Assembly (NCBI GenBank): GCA_916700875.1
Contig: CAKAKS010000062.1
Coordinates: 9,369,873-9,433,872, forward strand
Direction of reading: 5' to 3'
DNA length: 64,000 nt
From: Sebastes aleutianus
Taxonomy: Eukaryota; Chordata; Actinopteri; Perciformes; Sebastidae
A program made the translations under genes and the position numbers. Under the pieces are notes generated by a model. It did not search any database. It worked only from the letters and a program-made list of their open reading frames with translations, and had not been told where the DNA came from. This document shows, piece after piece, positions 10,491 to 21,609 of the stretch (its first letter is position 1; each line of letters begins with the position of its first letter).

Positions 10491-13400
10491 ATGGCTGCTG
10501 TGTCCTCTGCCTCTGACACTGGTAAGTGGGTTTTCATCCTTTGCACACCTCACCACAGGCAGGTCATCACCATTCATTCATTCATTCAGTCAGTCACAGC
10601 ATCCGGGGGGGTAGAGTCATTTCATAATTTGGACCAAAACATCCTCAATGCTTCTGAAACTGTTGCTTGAGTCAACTTCCTGTGGCTCACATGGAAAGTG
10701 TCAGCATGAGTAATAAATCAATAAACTTCCCCTCTATGTCCTCCCACTCTTGTCATCCGCATACAGAGCAGGCGTCATTCTCATCCTCTGAATATTCATG
10801 TTCTTCTGTGATTGCCGTTCCATCAAAACATTCATCCTCTTCTACTAAATCATATTCTGTCCACATGCCATTCTCTCTCTGGAAGGAGGCCAAGGTTCCT
10901 CCTCTCTGACCCAATTTTTTCCAAAGGCTAAGGACAGAGGAAAACAAAAGAGGAGGCATGCTGGGAGGGAGTGTTAGGGAGGGGAGAGAGAGAGAGAAGG
11001 GGATAAGGACAAGAGTGAAAGAGGAGGCGGTTAAGGAGCAGAGGTATAAGGTAACAAGGAGCTGAGATAAGAAGGGCACACAGAGGAAATCGAAGGAGAG
11101 AGGACAGAAAGAGGGAGAGTGCACGAGTAGGAGAGCGATGTTGAAGTGGAAAGAATACAGAAGCTTCCTCATCCCCAAAAAGCACTTTGTGGACAAGACA
11201 ATAATTTAGAAGAGATTAAAACAGAAGATGATTTCCTCTGAGGGCCAACTGCTTCATGTAAGCAGTCAGGAAATGAAGTCAACATCTTCCAGTCTAATCT
11301 TTCTGTTTCAACAGGGGACCCCAGGGGCCGCCACCCCCCTGAGCGCAGACTGCTGATCCTGGGAGGGCCACGGTCTGGTAAGACCTCCACCGCCAACAGC
11401 ATCCTGGGGGACGAGGTCTTCGACGTCGGGACGGAGACCACTCACAGCAACGTCGGCCAGACGGAGATCTACGGCCGACGGGTCACCGTGGTGGACACCC
11501 CGCCGTGGGCCATCCCCAGCGACCCGGACGACAGCGCAGAAGCCGACGACAACGACAACGCCGGCGCAGAGTCGGACAACCCGTCGCGGGCCCCAGCGAG
11601 CCTGGACAGCGAGGGGCCGTGCATGGGGGCCATTCTCTGCCCTCCCGGGCCCCACGCCATCCTGCTGGTGGTGTCGGTCACCCAGCCCTTCGGTGACACG
11701 GAAAAGAGGGCCGCAGATGAGCAGCTGGGGGCCCTGGGTGGAGGGACCTGGAGGTACTCCATGGTGGTCTTTACTGGGGTGGACAAGCTGCCCAAAGGGG
11801 TTTTCATTGAGGAGCACATAGCGAACACCGGAGAGGCCCTGCAGTGGCTGGTGGAGAGATGTGGAAGCAGGTACGAGGTTTTTCTTTTCCTCCCTCTGTC
11901 TTTGAGTTCACAGAAAGTCGTCTCTAAATAAAGTCGATGTTAATGCATCAAAAAAATCACAAGTATTTACTGGATCTTGTGGTTGGAGCAACAGCATAGC
12001 AGCAGTTAATAGATAGCTTAAAGGGGAACATCAAAGTCTGTACAGGTGTTGGGGACTACTGCTACCTATGTAAAACAAGTTGTATAAAGTCTTTCGTGGC
12101 TCCAGAAGGAGCTGCGAGAAATCTGATAAACTGCCTCAAGTGATGTCACTTGAGTCAGCGTCTCTCGGGGCTGAAGACTACAAGTTTTAAAATGAATAAA
12201 ATCTGCGCAACATTTGCCGCTGCTAGCGTAACACAGCCAAATCTCTGACTGAACTGTTGGCAGTTGAGTTGCATTGTGGGTAATGTAGGCGGAGAACTAT
12301 TTTCAAAGGCTGACTTCTGTATCTGTACACATCTGATTTTTAAAATGTGCAGTGTAGGATTTGGCGGCATCTAGTAGTGTGGTTGCAAATTGCAACCAAC
12401 TGAGCACCCCTCCGCTCATTCCTCAATTTCCAAGACTGCGGTAACGTGAGCCGCCGAGTGCAAAATCGTGGTAACGCCGCTTACCTCACTCAGAGGCCAT
12501 CCTTACCATAATAACACTACTTTAGAAGCAACAGAGGTCAAACGGCGGCTGGCGGTACCACGGTTTTGCACTCTGCAGCTCATGTTACCGCAGTTTTACA
12601 AATGTGTCGGAGAACTACAGTGGCCTTCAGGTAAGGTAAAAACGCGAAAGTCTCTCTCTAGAGCCAGTGTTTGGTTTGTTCATTCTGGGCTACTGTAGAA
12701 ACATGGTGGAGCAACATGGCAGACTCCGTGAAGAGGACCTGCTCCCTTTGTCGATGTGAAGGGCTCATTCTAAGCTAACGGAAACACGATTCTTAGTTTC
12801 AGGTGATTATACACTAATGAAAACATCGTTATGAATATTATATTTAATTTCTGCAAATAGATCCCCCGAAAGGTTACACACTGTTCCTTTAAACCATCAC
12901 ATTTTGTTTGCATTGATTCATGCGGTACCCCAGCGATTTAGTATTGCATTTCTGTAAAGTTATGGGACTGACGAGAGACAGATTAGGGCTTTAAGTCTCA
13001 AGCCCAAACTGTGATAACCCCGATGACATTACTATGACATCACCGGGGTTATTTTTTAAAATTTTGGAAAGCTCCCTTCAGAGCCGCAGAAGACTTTATA
13101 CAACTGTTCTCACAGGCTGAGTAGGACTCCTCATGACGAATAGAGTGAACTTCATGTGTAAAATTGGTGGAGTGCTCCTTTAAAAATGTGTTTTTGTTTT
13201 CCACCTGCAGGTACCACGCCTTTGATAACACTCGGAAAGACACAGAAGACAACACACAGGTACCCGAGCTGATGGAGAAGGTGGAGGAAATGATCACTGA
13301 CAACCAAGGTTTGTTTTTCACATCAGGTAATATTGTTACATTATTAATGAATACGCTAATTGTGTTGATTGAAATTCAATGGGTGATGTATTGTTGCTGT

Positions 13401-16400
13401 CGCGCAGGCTGGTACTTTGAGGTGAATGAGTTGATTTTACTGGAGGAGGAGCAGGCCAGGAGAGCTCTAGAGGAGGAGAGGATGAGGATGGAAGAGCACG
13501 CCAGGCAGAGGGACCAGATGATCGGAGGGCCTCCCAGAGGTATGAGTGTGTGTCTCAGTGTGTGTTAGTGTGTGTAAGTGAGTGAGTCATGCGGTGGAGA
13601 GGAGAGATGAGTGCACGCGTCGTGATGCTGCTCAAGACAAAAACAAAACTCCAGAATTTGTGTTCTAGGAAGCAGCTTACTTATTCTAGTCAATCAGGTC
13701 ATTTGTATAGCCCAAAATCGCAAATCACAAATTTGCCTCAGGGGGCTTTACAATCTGTACAGGATACGACACTCTCTGTCCTTTACAGTTCGACCCTCTC
13801 ATCGGATAAGGAAAAACTCCCCCCCCCAAAAAAAAACCTTTTAACAGGGAAAAAGGAAAAAATGGAAGAAACCTCAGGAAGAGCAACAGAGGAGGGGGAC
13901 ACCCTTCCAGGATGGACAGATGTGCAATAGATGTTGTGTGTACAGAGTAACAATGTAATGAAAATACAACATAGACAATCCATATGACAAAAATGAATAC
14001 ATATAATGTGAACATATGTGAGAAGGTGGATCCAAGAGGATGTCAAGCAGCTTCCCGGCGTCGCCAAACAGATAGAGCCAGAGCAACACGACCTCCTCTC
14101 CACAGCAAAAAGATAAGAGCCAGAGCAACACGACCTCCTCTCCACACCAAAAAGATAAGAGCCAGAGCAACACGACCTTCTCTACACAACAAATAGATAG
14201 AGCCAGAGCAACACGACATCCTGTCCACGCCAAATAGATAGAGGCAGAGGAACACAGCTTCCTCTCCACGCCAAATAAACTCGGAAAAAAAAGTTTTGAA
14301 ATTTGTGTTTGGTCGATTATTTCTCTGTTGTTACAATGCTAATTGGCATTGTATTTTACATCGTTGGAAAGCCTGTTTATTTCCCTTCACAATGATGTCC
14401 AACTTGTAAGGATCATGCATTTGTTTGATGAGCAGCACAGCTGATTATGTGGGTAGCGCTCAAGACAAATTTGCCAAAATGCTCTGCCAATGGTAAACAG
14501 TGTAGTCTCTTGTTGGTATTGACTCTTGTTTTGAGTTGTTTGATGGATTGGATGATTGAACTCTCTATCAGTAACAAGGAACAAACAAGACATATTGGCT
14601 ATTTTACACTTTATTCATTTAATACACTGTCAGGAGCCTCAGTAGCGGTGGAAGATCCATACGCAGCCACAACAGCCTGGCACCTCCTCCTCATGCTGGT
14701 CACCAACCTGGTCACACGTTGCTGTGGGATGGCATTCCATTCTTCAACCAGGATGCAACTTGGTTTTGCAGACAGCAGTTTCAACTTGCCCTATCGTGGG
14801 GGTCTGATACAGATTAGACCAATGTGGCATGCCAATGCTTGCATTGGCAAAATTCTCTGCCAATGCTAAACAGTGTATTCTCCTGTTGGTACTGACTCTT
14901 GTTTTGAGCTCCAGGTGCTGCCAATCAGGTGCCTGATGTGCATGGGGCCTGTTGGGTGCTGTGCCCTACTAAAGTGATCATTTGGTGTCTGCTACAAACA
15001 TCAGCCTGTCACGTTGATCTAATCTGGATAATGCCCGTGCGATAAGTCAAGTTGCATCCTGGTTGAGGAATGTAACGCCATCCCACAGCAACGTGTGACC
15101 AGGTTGGTGACCAGCATGAGGAGGAGGTGCCAGGCTGTTGTGGCTGCGTATGGATCTTCCACCTCTACTGAGGCTCCTGACGGTGTATTAAATTAATAAA
15201 GTGTAAAATAGCCAATATGTCTTGTTTGTTCCTTGTTACTGATAGAGAGTACAATCAACCAATTCACCAAACAACTCAAAACAAAAGTCAATACCAACAA
15301 GAGAATACACTGTTTACCATTGGCAGAGCATTTTGGCAAATTTTTCTTGGGCGCTACCCACATAATCAGCTGTGCTGCTCAGCCCACAAATGCATGATCC
15401 TTACAAGTTGGACATCATTGCGAAGGTAAATAAACAGGCTTTCCAACGATGTAAAATACAATGCCAATTAGCATTGTAACAACAGAGAAATAATTGACCA
15501 AACACAAATTTCACAAGTTTAGATAGAGCCAGAGCAACACAACCTCCTCTCCACGCCAAATAGATAGAGCCAGAGCAACACAACCTCCTCTCCACCATGG
15601 AACCTAGAGAGAGGACCAGATTTTTTATTATTTTTGAGAGGTTAAATCTCCTGGAGGACACAGCAAACAGTGTTTGTATTCTTAATGGTTTCTCATTCTC
15701 CCACCATCTTTCTTTGTCTGTCTTTCTGGATTTACAGAGTTGAGGCTGCTCTTGTTGGGCTGGAAGGGTGTTGGAAAGAGCTCGGTGGGGAACTCCATCC
15801 TGGGCCGTCGGTACTTTGAGTCGGGCCAGGAAACGGAGCTGTGCCTTAGGAGGCAGGCGCTCGTATCCGGCCGGCGGATCACAATCGTCGACACCCCCGG
15901 CTGGGACTGGTTTTCGGTGAGGCGTACCCCGAAGCGCATCCGGCAAGAGTCCCAACGCGGAGCCGCCCTCCTGCGACCCGGACCCCACACCCTGCTGCTG
16001 GTCCTCCCCGTCGTCTCGTCCCTCACCGCCAGGAAGAGGCGGACGCTCCTGGCTCACATAGAGACTCTGTTCGGCGACAGCGCGTGCCTCCACACCATGG
16101 TGCTGTTCAGCTGTGGTGACTGGCTGGGCCGCACGCCCATCGAGGAGCACATTCTCAGAGGCGGGAGGGAGCTGCAGAGACTACTGGAATACTGCGGGAA
16201 CTATTACCACGTCCTGGACAGTAAGATTCCTGGCAAGGACAGGAGTGTGTCAGTCCTGCTGGATAAGATGGAGGAGATGATCAGAGAGAACGGGGACAAG
16301 GCCTTCCTCCCAATACAGACCGAGTGGTGTAAGTCACACAAGTTCATTTTCATATCGATTTTGCAAAGTGTTTTAAGTTTGTGTGTCTAATCACTTTAAA

Positions 16401-16520
16401 TGTGATATCATACATCTGTCTAATATATGTGTGTTGCGTTTGACAGTGAGCGAGGAGAGCTCCTACTCTTCTGACAACACCGAGCCTGAGGACGACTGTC
16501 GAGGATGCCAGCTACAGTGA
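10491..16520 (+). CDS. Double AIG1/GIMAP-type GTPase, 493 aa
   Basis: Six exons join in frame: 10491-10521, 11315-11870, 13211-13308, 13408-13539, 15738-16328 and 16447-16520 (1482 nt, all GT-AG). The protein has two AIG1 (GIMAP/IAN) GTPase domains. Domain 1 is about residues 22-228, with P-loop GGPRSGKTS (27-35), a changed G3 motif DTPPW (71-75) and an acidic insert (about 79-112). Residues 229-272 are a Glu/Arg-rich linker likely to form a coiled coil. Domain 2 (273-about 468) has P-loop GWKGVGKSS (280-288), a normal DTPGWDW G3 (324-330) and SCGDWL at the G4 position. The C-terminus is short and acidic with no membrane anchor. GIMAP proteins are GTP-binding proteins mostly linked to immune cell survival; large fish expansions exist, and this one resembles GIMAP8-like proteins with repeated G domains. 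The ATG at 10491 was chosen because the in-frame extension to 10425 begins with GTG. Confidence 0.88.
12340..12896. mobile_element. Dispersed MITE-like repeat, copy 1
   Basis: Begins near GTGCAGTGTAGGATTTGG and ends GTTACACACTGTTCCTTT followed by TTAA. A second long copy is at 51661-52132 and a right-end fragment at 30597-30757. The two ends are imperfect inverted repeats. It lies in intron 2 of the GTPase gene and has no coding capacity. Confidence 0.7.
13690..14000. mobile_element. Teleost dispersed retroelement-like repeat
   Basis: It contains phrases common to a widespread fish repeat: a GGGGGCTTTACAATCTGTAC motif, ATCGGATAAGGAAAAACTCC and GGAAGAAACCTCAGGAAGAG. It lies in intron 4 of the GTPase gene and runs directly into the minisatellite. 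The family was recognised from memory of fish genomes only. Confidence 0.5.
14069..14277. repeat. 41-bp minisatellite, left block
   Basis: About five copies of a 41-42 bp unit beginning GATAGAGCCAGAGCAACAC, each ending in a CTCTCCAC...CAAATA or CAAAAA variant. Two more units follow at 15521-15600, after the palindromic Tc1-like element, so the array is split. Confidence 0.85.
14289..15520. mobile_element. Tc1-like transposon remnant arranged as a giant palindrome
   Basis: The two arms (about 14289-14790 and 15030-15520) are inverted copies of each other, roughly 490-500 bp each with scattered mismatches. Each arm encodes the end of a Tc1-family transposase: EECNAIPQQRVTRLVTSMRR at 15064 on the plus strand, and the matching EEWNAIPQQ... 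on the minus strand near 14750. The phrase AIPQQ...LV.SMRRRCQAV is typical of the C-terminus of vertebrate Tc1/mariner transposases. There is no complete transposase; the DDE core is missing. It is inserted in the 41-bp minisatellite. Confidence 0.75.
15521..15600. repeat. 41-bp minisatellite, right block
   Basis: Two further units of the same 41-bp sequence as 14069-14277. They end just before the polypyrimidine region upstream of GTPase exon 5 (15738). Confidence 0.85.
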
Positions 16521-18820
16521 TGCCATCGCACTAAAAAGGAAAGTGTACCGGCTCTTTATCCTTGTTCTGAGTCCTCAACAGGCCCACCTCACATAACCTA
16601 AACCTCATCTAGATATCCCGCTCCAACTCCCAAGAGTTTTAGGGGAAACCGACGGCTTGGAAAAGGTGAATCTCGACACGAGTATAGCTCTTTGTTAGAA
16701 AAGACCAAGCTGATCGCTGAGCAAAAGCCTCGACCTGGACTGAAAGCGCAAACTCTCCTCAAAACCCCCAAGAGGAGGAGAAATATTCTGCTTCTTGCTT
16801 CAAGGGGACCAGAGCTCGGTCCCTGTCCATGAGCATGTACACAGATATCAACTGCTGCTAAAGAGACCCTGTTTCAACACTGCAGAGTAAAGAATTACTC
16901 GTCATTGTTACTATGAGTTCAGATCGCACTGATACAAGCTGAAAATCAAAAACCAAAAGAAGACAGTATTATCATGAGCAGTCGGATTTGGCGGTAGGAG
17001 TCACATCTGCAGTACGTTTGTCACTCTGGGTTATTGGGAGACAAAGAGTAATGGTTGCGTCCAAAATTCCATAATAACATACTATTTAGTACGCCGTACT
17101 ACACCGGTACTCGGTATCGGCCAATACCCAAGGATCAGCTATCGTATCGGGACTGGAAAAGTCAGATCGGTGCATCCCTAACCACGACAGCCCGAAGTCG
17201 ACATAAACTACTGATCGGTGCATCTGAAAAGATCCATACTACTGTTTATTCGTTGAACGATATGTAGTGCGCAGTATGCGATTTCGGACGCAGCCAATGA
17301 CCCGTATCATGAATTTGGACCGGACTTTACAATATGGTCATCCCCTTTCTACATCAAGTGCCATTTCTGTCATTCACTTCGAAATTAGTTTGAGTCGAAA
17401 AAAAGAAAATGGTTTGAGCCAAACGTGCACAGTGTGACAAAAGATAATAATGTGTACTGAAAAAAAGAATTGTTTGTGCACTGCGGTACCATAAAAAGTA
17501 CACATTGAGACATGAGTGTTATTAAAATTCTGGTCATTACCGTTTGATTAGTTTCTGCTCAGGGAGTCAGGGTTGAGTTGCTTCCTCCAGGGCAAAATCT
17601 GGTGCATTTACAGAAACGCTGATTAATGCTGATTGCTAAACTGCAGACGTAAGTCACATATTAATTCAGAGGGATTTTTTTTTTTTTTTTTTTTTTTCCT
17701 GTGAGTATTTGCTTTAGTTTGCTGGAAGTAAACGACAGTCGGTGTTTTGCACTTTGGTTGTAATTGGTTCCCCCTTTGGTCGCTGAAAAACTAGATCCAT
17801 CTGCAGGAGTAAATATGTAGTCATTCTGAGCCCTCCTCTGCTGTAGCGTTCACGCTCGCGAGGACCGTTACAGTTAAATTGAAACTGTGTGCAGTCTCAG
17901 ATCCCTGGTGCACCCAGTGCATTTATCGACAAGGTAGACTCAGCTACGTGCCTCAGCATCAAAGCGTGAGAGTGGGAGTACTGTGCAGCCCTGCGGCAGG
18001 GCAGTATCCTATAGGCTACATCAAGCTTTCGCATGCTACAGAAAAAAAACAACATAACCTCATGAACCATTGGAGCTCACACAGGGCTTTTACTACCTTT
18101 TTCTACATCAGTGACACATCTGTTCCTGACATCAATAAAAAAAAATTTAAAATATATATATTCAGCTCTCAGAGGCATGTTAAGACAACGCATGCAGATA
18201 AACGAGTGCCTATAGAGTTGAAGGCAACCTCACTTCATATTCCTCTGACTCTTGTGAATTTCTGGTATGACATCACATCCCTCTACCTTTACGACTGCAA
18301 AAAAAAAAATTAAAAGTGGACAATTCCCACTCTGGAAGGTAGAAAATAAAGCATATATAATATGTGACCGACACCACTGCCATGCTGTTATTTTCTACAA
18401 ATGATGTAGCCTATAAAAGAACCCCTGACACTGCTTCCTCCCTATGCTTTACTGACTCTGTGCTTCATCTAGTGACGTAGGCTATACCGCAGCACTTTAT
18501 GTGACCAGCATGACTTTACAATTTGATATGAATTCTGTCTCAGTCTTAGAGTCCCACTTCACCTGTGAATATTATTGTATAAGCCGTGTGTATTTACAGT
18601 GTAAAACACGTTACATTGTACGCTTTTAGCGAAAGCATTTTTGCACTGTGTAAGTTCTACCACTTTACCGTGGCCAACGTGATGTTACTTCCTGTGTGGT
18701 CCGTCCTATAAATGGTGATTGCGTCATCAGTACTTTGCTCATCCCCCAGACAACAATAAAAGATATGGATATATTGTTGTGTATTTTTGGCGTACATGTT
18801 ATTATTTAACAGTTTTTTTT
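16521..18820. other. 3' UTR of the GTPase gene, then non-coding DNA
   Basis: The first part must be 3' UTR; no convincing polyadenylation signal could be fixed. At 17090-17185 and 17213-17300 are hAT-like MITE fragments (ATCGGTGCATC motifs). There is a T run at 17669-17697. The open frames here contain no recognisable family. Confidence 0.45.
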
Positions 18821-18827
18821 TTTTTAA

Positions 18828-19440
18828 AGCTGCAGTGGGTAGAAATGGAGCAAATATGGAAATACCAATCGCCGCCCAACAGCTGGAACAAACTTTCTCA
18901 TTTTACAGCTAAACAGTGGAACTAGTGGAAAGAAAACATCCAAAACACACATTTAGATGTTTATTTTACTACTTTGTCTATTTGCGTATGCAGATTTCTC
19001 CTAAATTCACCTAAAGTTAGCATTACATAATGCCTCATTTGCATATTTAAACATACAATTTCAGAAAACTTGTAATACAAAAATTAATTGTCTCAATGTA
19101 AGTAATAAACAGGGGAAGTTTCATGGTGGTATCTAGTTAATTTTTCATCTATTCACCTGTAGGCTAGTGTCTTCAAAATGTATGAAATTTTACAATACAT
19201 ATCTTTAAAGGCTGTTTTCTCTAAATTAGTTTTTTCTCAGACTTTGAGCCAGAAATCTCCACTTAAGTAGCACTCATATACCAAACTCTCCAGTTTCATT
19301 CCCATCTATATTCTGACGGTTGTCACTGGGGGGTTAATTCACATATCATTCATAGTCTGATTTATACAACATTTTATTCCTAAACAACATGGCGAATTTT
19401 ATGGCTGTTGACAGTATTTTCTGATTTATGGAGTGATTAA
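18828..19440. repeat. Dispersed repeat X, copy 1
   Basis: About 610 bp nearly identical to 23433-23985: shared GGAACAAACTTTCTCATTTT, CACATTTAGATGTTTATTT and CACTTAAGTAGCACTCATAT. A shorter diverged piece is at about 19553-19730. No open frame or obvious terminal repeats were seen, so the class is unknown. Confidence 0.75.
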
Positions 19441-21215
19441 AAAAATATATACAAAATCCACTCTGTAAAAACCTTTAGCTCTCTTATGTCAACAAAATGA
19501 AACAATAATTTTGAACCTGGCTTTATCCAATGTTCAGAATTCTGTTCTGTAAATGTATGAAAATGAGCGCATATTTCATAAGATAATGCCCCACTTGCAC
19601 ATTGAAACATACGATTTCAGAAAACTTGTAATACAAAAAAAGAATTGTCTTATTGTAAGTAATCAACTGGGAACGTTTCATGGTGTCTATCTATTAGTTA
19701 CAGTTTTTACCCTATTCACCTGGAGTGTCTCCTCATAATTTGTTGTGTACTTTGTACACAATTCTAACTACGTCCATGTATACTACATGTTGTGTGGTGG
19801 GAGTAGTAATTGTGCAGAATCGTCACTAGGTGCCACTGTAGCAAGCAGACCATACCAACAGAATACTAACCATAAGGATAATTACAGAGAAAAAATAATA
19901 GTTAAAACATAATACATCATGAGTTTTATCTTTTATGCAATTGCAGACAAAAAAGCTTTTCTTCAACTAAGGCTCAGGCAGTACTAAGTACCTCATAGCC
20001 AGTAAAACAAACGCCTTTTAACCCCTTAAACAAATCAATTTGATGTTTATCTTGCCAAAGAAATGTTAGTACGTACAGTAGCTGTACTGGGCCTTTTGTT
20101 GCCTTATACTGTATGTCACTAAAAGTGAGTGAATATGTTGTTCAGAAAGTATTCATCTGGATTCTACCTCTTAACTCTCAAACACAACACCTGGAGAGCA
20201 GTATATAATATAATATTAAGCCAACGGTTTACTATAGACTTATAGTGCATGTTTAATACAATTCTTAAAGTTGGAATTATTATTACTAGGTCATCTGAAA
20301 CCAAATGTTTCCCTTGATAAATGAGGGCATTTACAGAGATCTACAGAGTTAGCCAAGTTTTTTTTTTCTGGAGGAATTGTTTGTCCTATTGTAAGTAGCT
20401 CTGCACCATCTTGACGTTGGCGTGCCTCCAGATAAAGATCGTCCCTGAGCTATCTGGACCAAAGCCTGGACCAATTACAGAGCGCACAGCCAGGGCCAGT
20501 TGTAGGCTGAACATACACAGTTTTTGTTGGTAATATTATTCAAGCTGTGCCTCGGTCAGCACTCTCTTTATCCCTTTATTTCACACGCTGTTCTATTCTA
20601 CCACAGACACCTATGATAAATACGTATGTAGTCTATAAACAAGCACTATACTCTTCAGCAGGTGTGGTGATTTTTGGTCAGCAGAGGGACAAAACACACT
20701 AAAATAAGACTTTTTTTTTTAAATCTGAAACTGGTTAAAAATGGCATTTTAACCTCACATGACTATCAGTTGATTGGATCCATGTGTCTGCAGCCTGCTG
20801 CTGGTCAGGCGGACTCCATTATCCTCTTTCCAGTTTGTTTGTTTGTAAGAGGCTCCACACAGATGGACATCTGCAGGCTCATTGTGATGTATTATCAGAC
20901 CAGGAACAAAGACTGTCTTTGTGTGGGACAAGGTTACATTCTGAACCGACTGAAAAACTGCTCATAAACTTGTGCTTTACTGATGTAAACTAATTACCTG
21001 TACAGATCTGATCACTTGCAGTGCACCTTTTGACCTGCGATTTGATCTTCCAGACTGGCCACACTAAGCTATATATGCCATATAAAACTGGCATTTATAT
21101 ACTTAAATGAGTATGTACACTGTATATTTCCTCAACCTCGCTTGCCTACCACTATCCTCCCACTAAACATTACCGATGCCCCCAGAAGGAATCACACCAA
21201 ATCCTGCTAATAGTT
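19441..21215. other. Intergenic DNA, no gene seen
   Basis: It contains the third, partial copy of repeat X (19553-19730) and AT-rich unique sequence. The small frames at 20674-20993 have no family resemblance. Confidence 0.5.
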
Positions 21216-21609
21216 TTAAGACTCTTTATTAAGAGATTTATAATACAGATGATCCGGTTATACTATAATACACAATTTTTAAAATACATCCACCTGGCTG
21301 GTAACTGAGGTCCAGAGATAGGAAACATTTACATACATTACAAAAAACACTCAAGATAATATACTGAATGGAAAATACCTGTTTCCATGTAACTACTCTA
21401 AACATTACAAAAGTATTCTATATTTAATACCAGTGTGAGATAATTAAAAAATAAATCAGTTTTGCTGGATTGTGGATCCAAGACATGTTGTGTGGTCAAA
21501 ACATTCTTTACAGATACTTGTTTGCATGAAAGACATAAAAACTGGTGAGCCCACTTTCTCAATTGTCACTTCCTATTACACACACATATGTCATTGTTAG
21601 GTCCGACCA
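21216..21609 (-). terminator. atf4 3' UTR with AATAAA polyadenylation signal
   Basis: On the minus strand AATAAA occurs at 21225-21230, about 380 nt after the atf4 stop codon, followed by AT-rich DNA. Inferred as the 3' end of the transcript. Confidence 0.5.

Noticed and set aside
9850..10577. Minus-strand frames of 97-211 codons
   Set aside because: Low-complexity Ser/Pro/Leu translations of the GA-rich 5' region of the GTPase gene; no family resemblance.
14069..15600. CRISPR-like array (repeats with spacers)
   Set aside because: Units are contiguous 41-bp tandem repeats without spacers, in a vertebrate intron.
15401..16150. 249-codon minus-strand frame
   Set aside because: Antisense of GTPase exon 5 extended into repeats; the plus strand has clear AIG1 motifs and splice sites.
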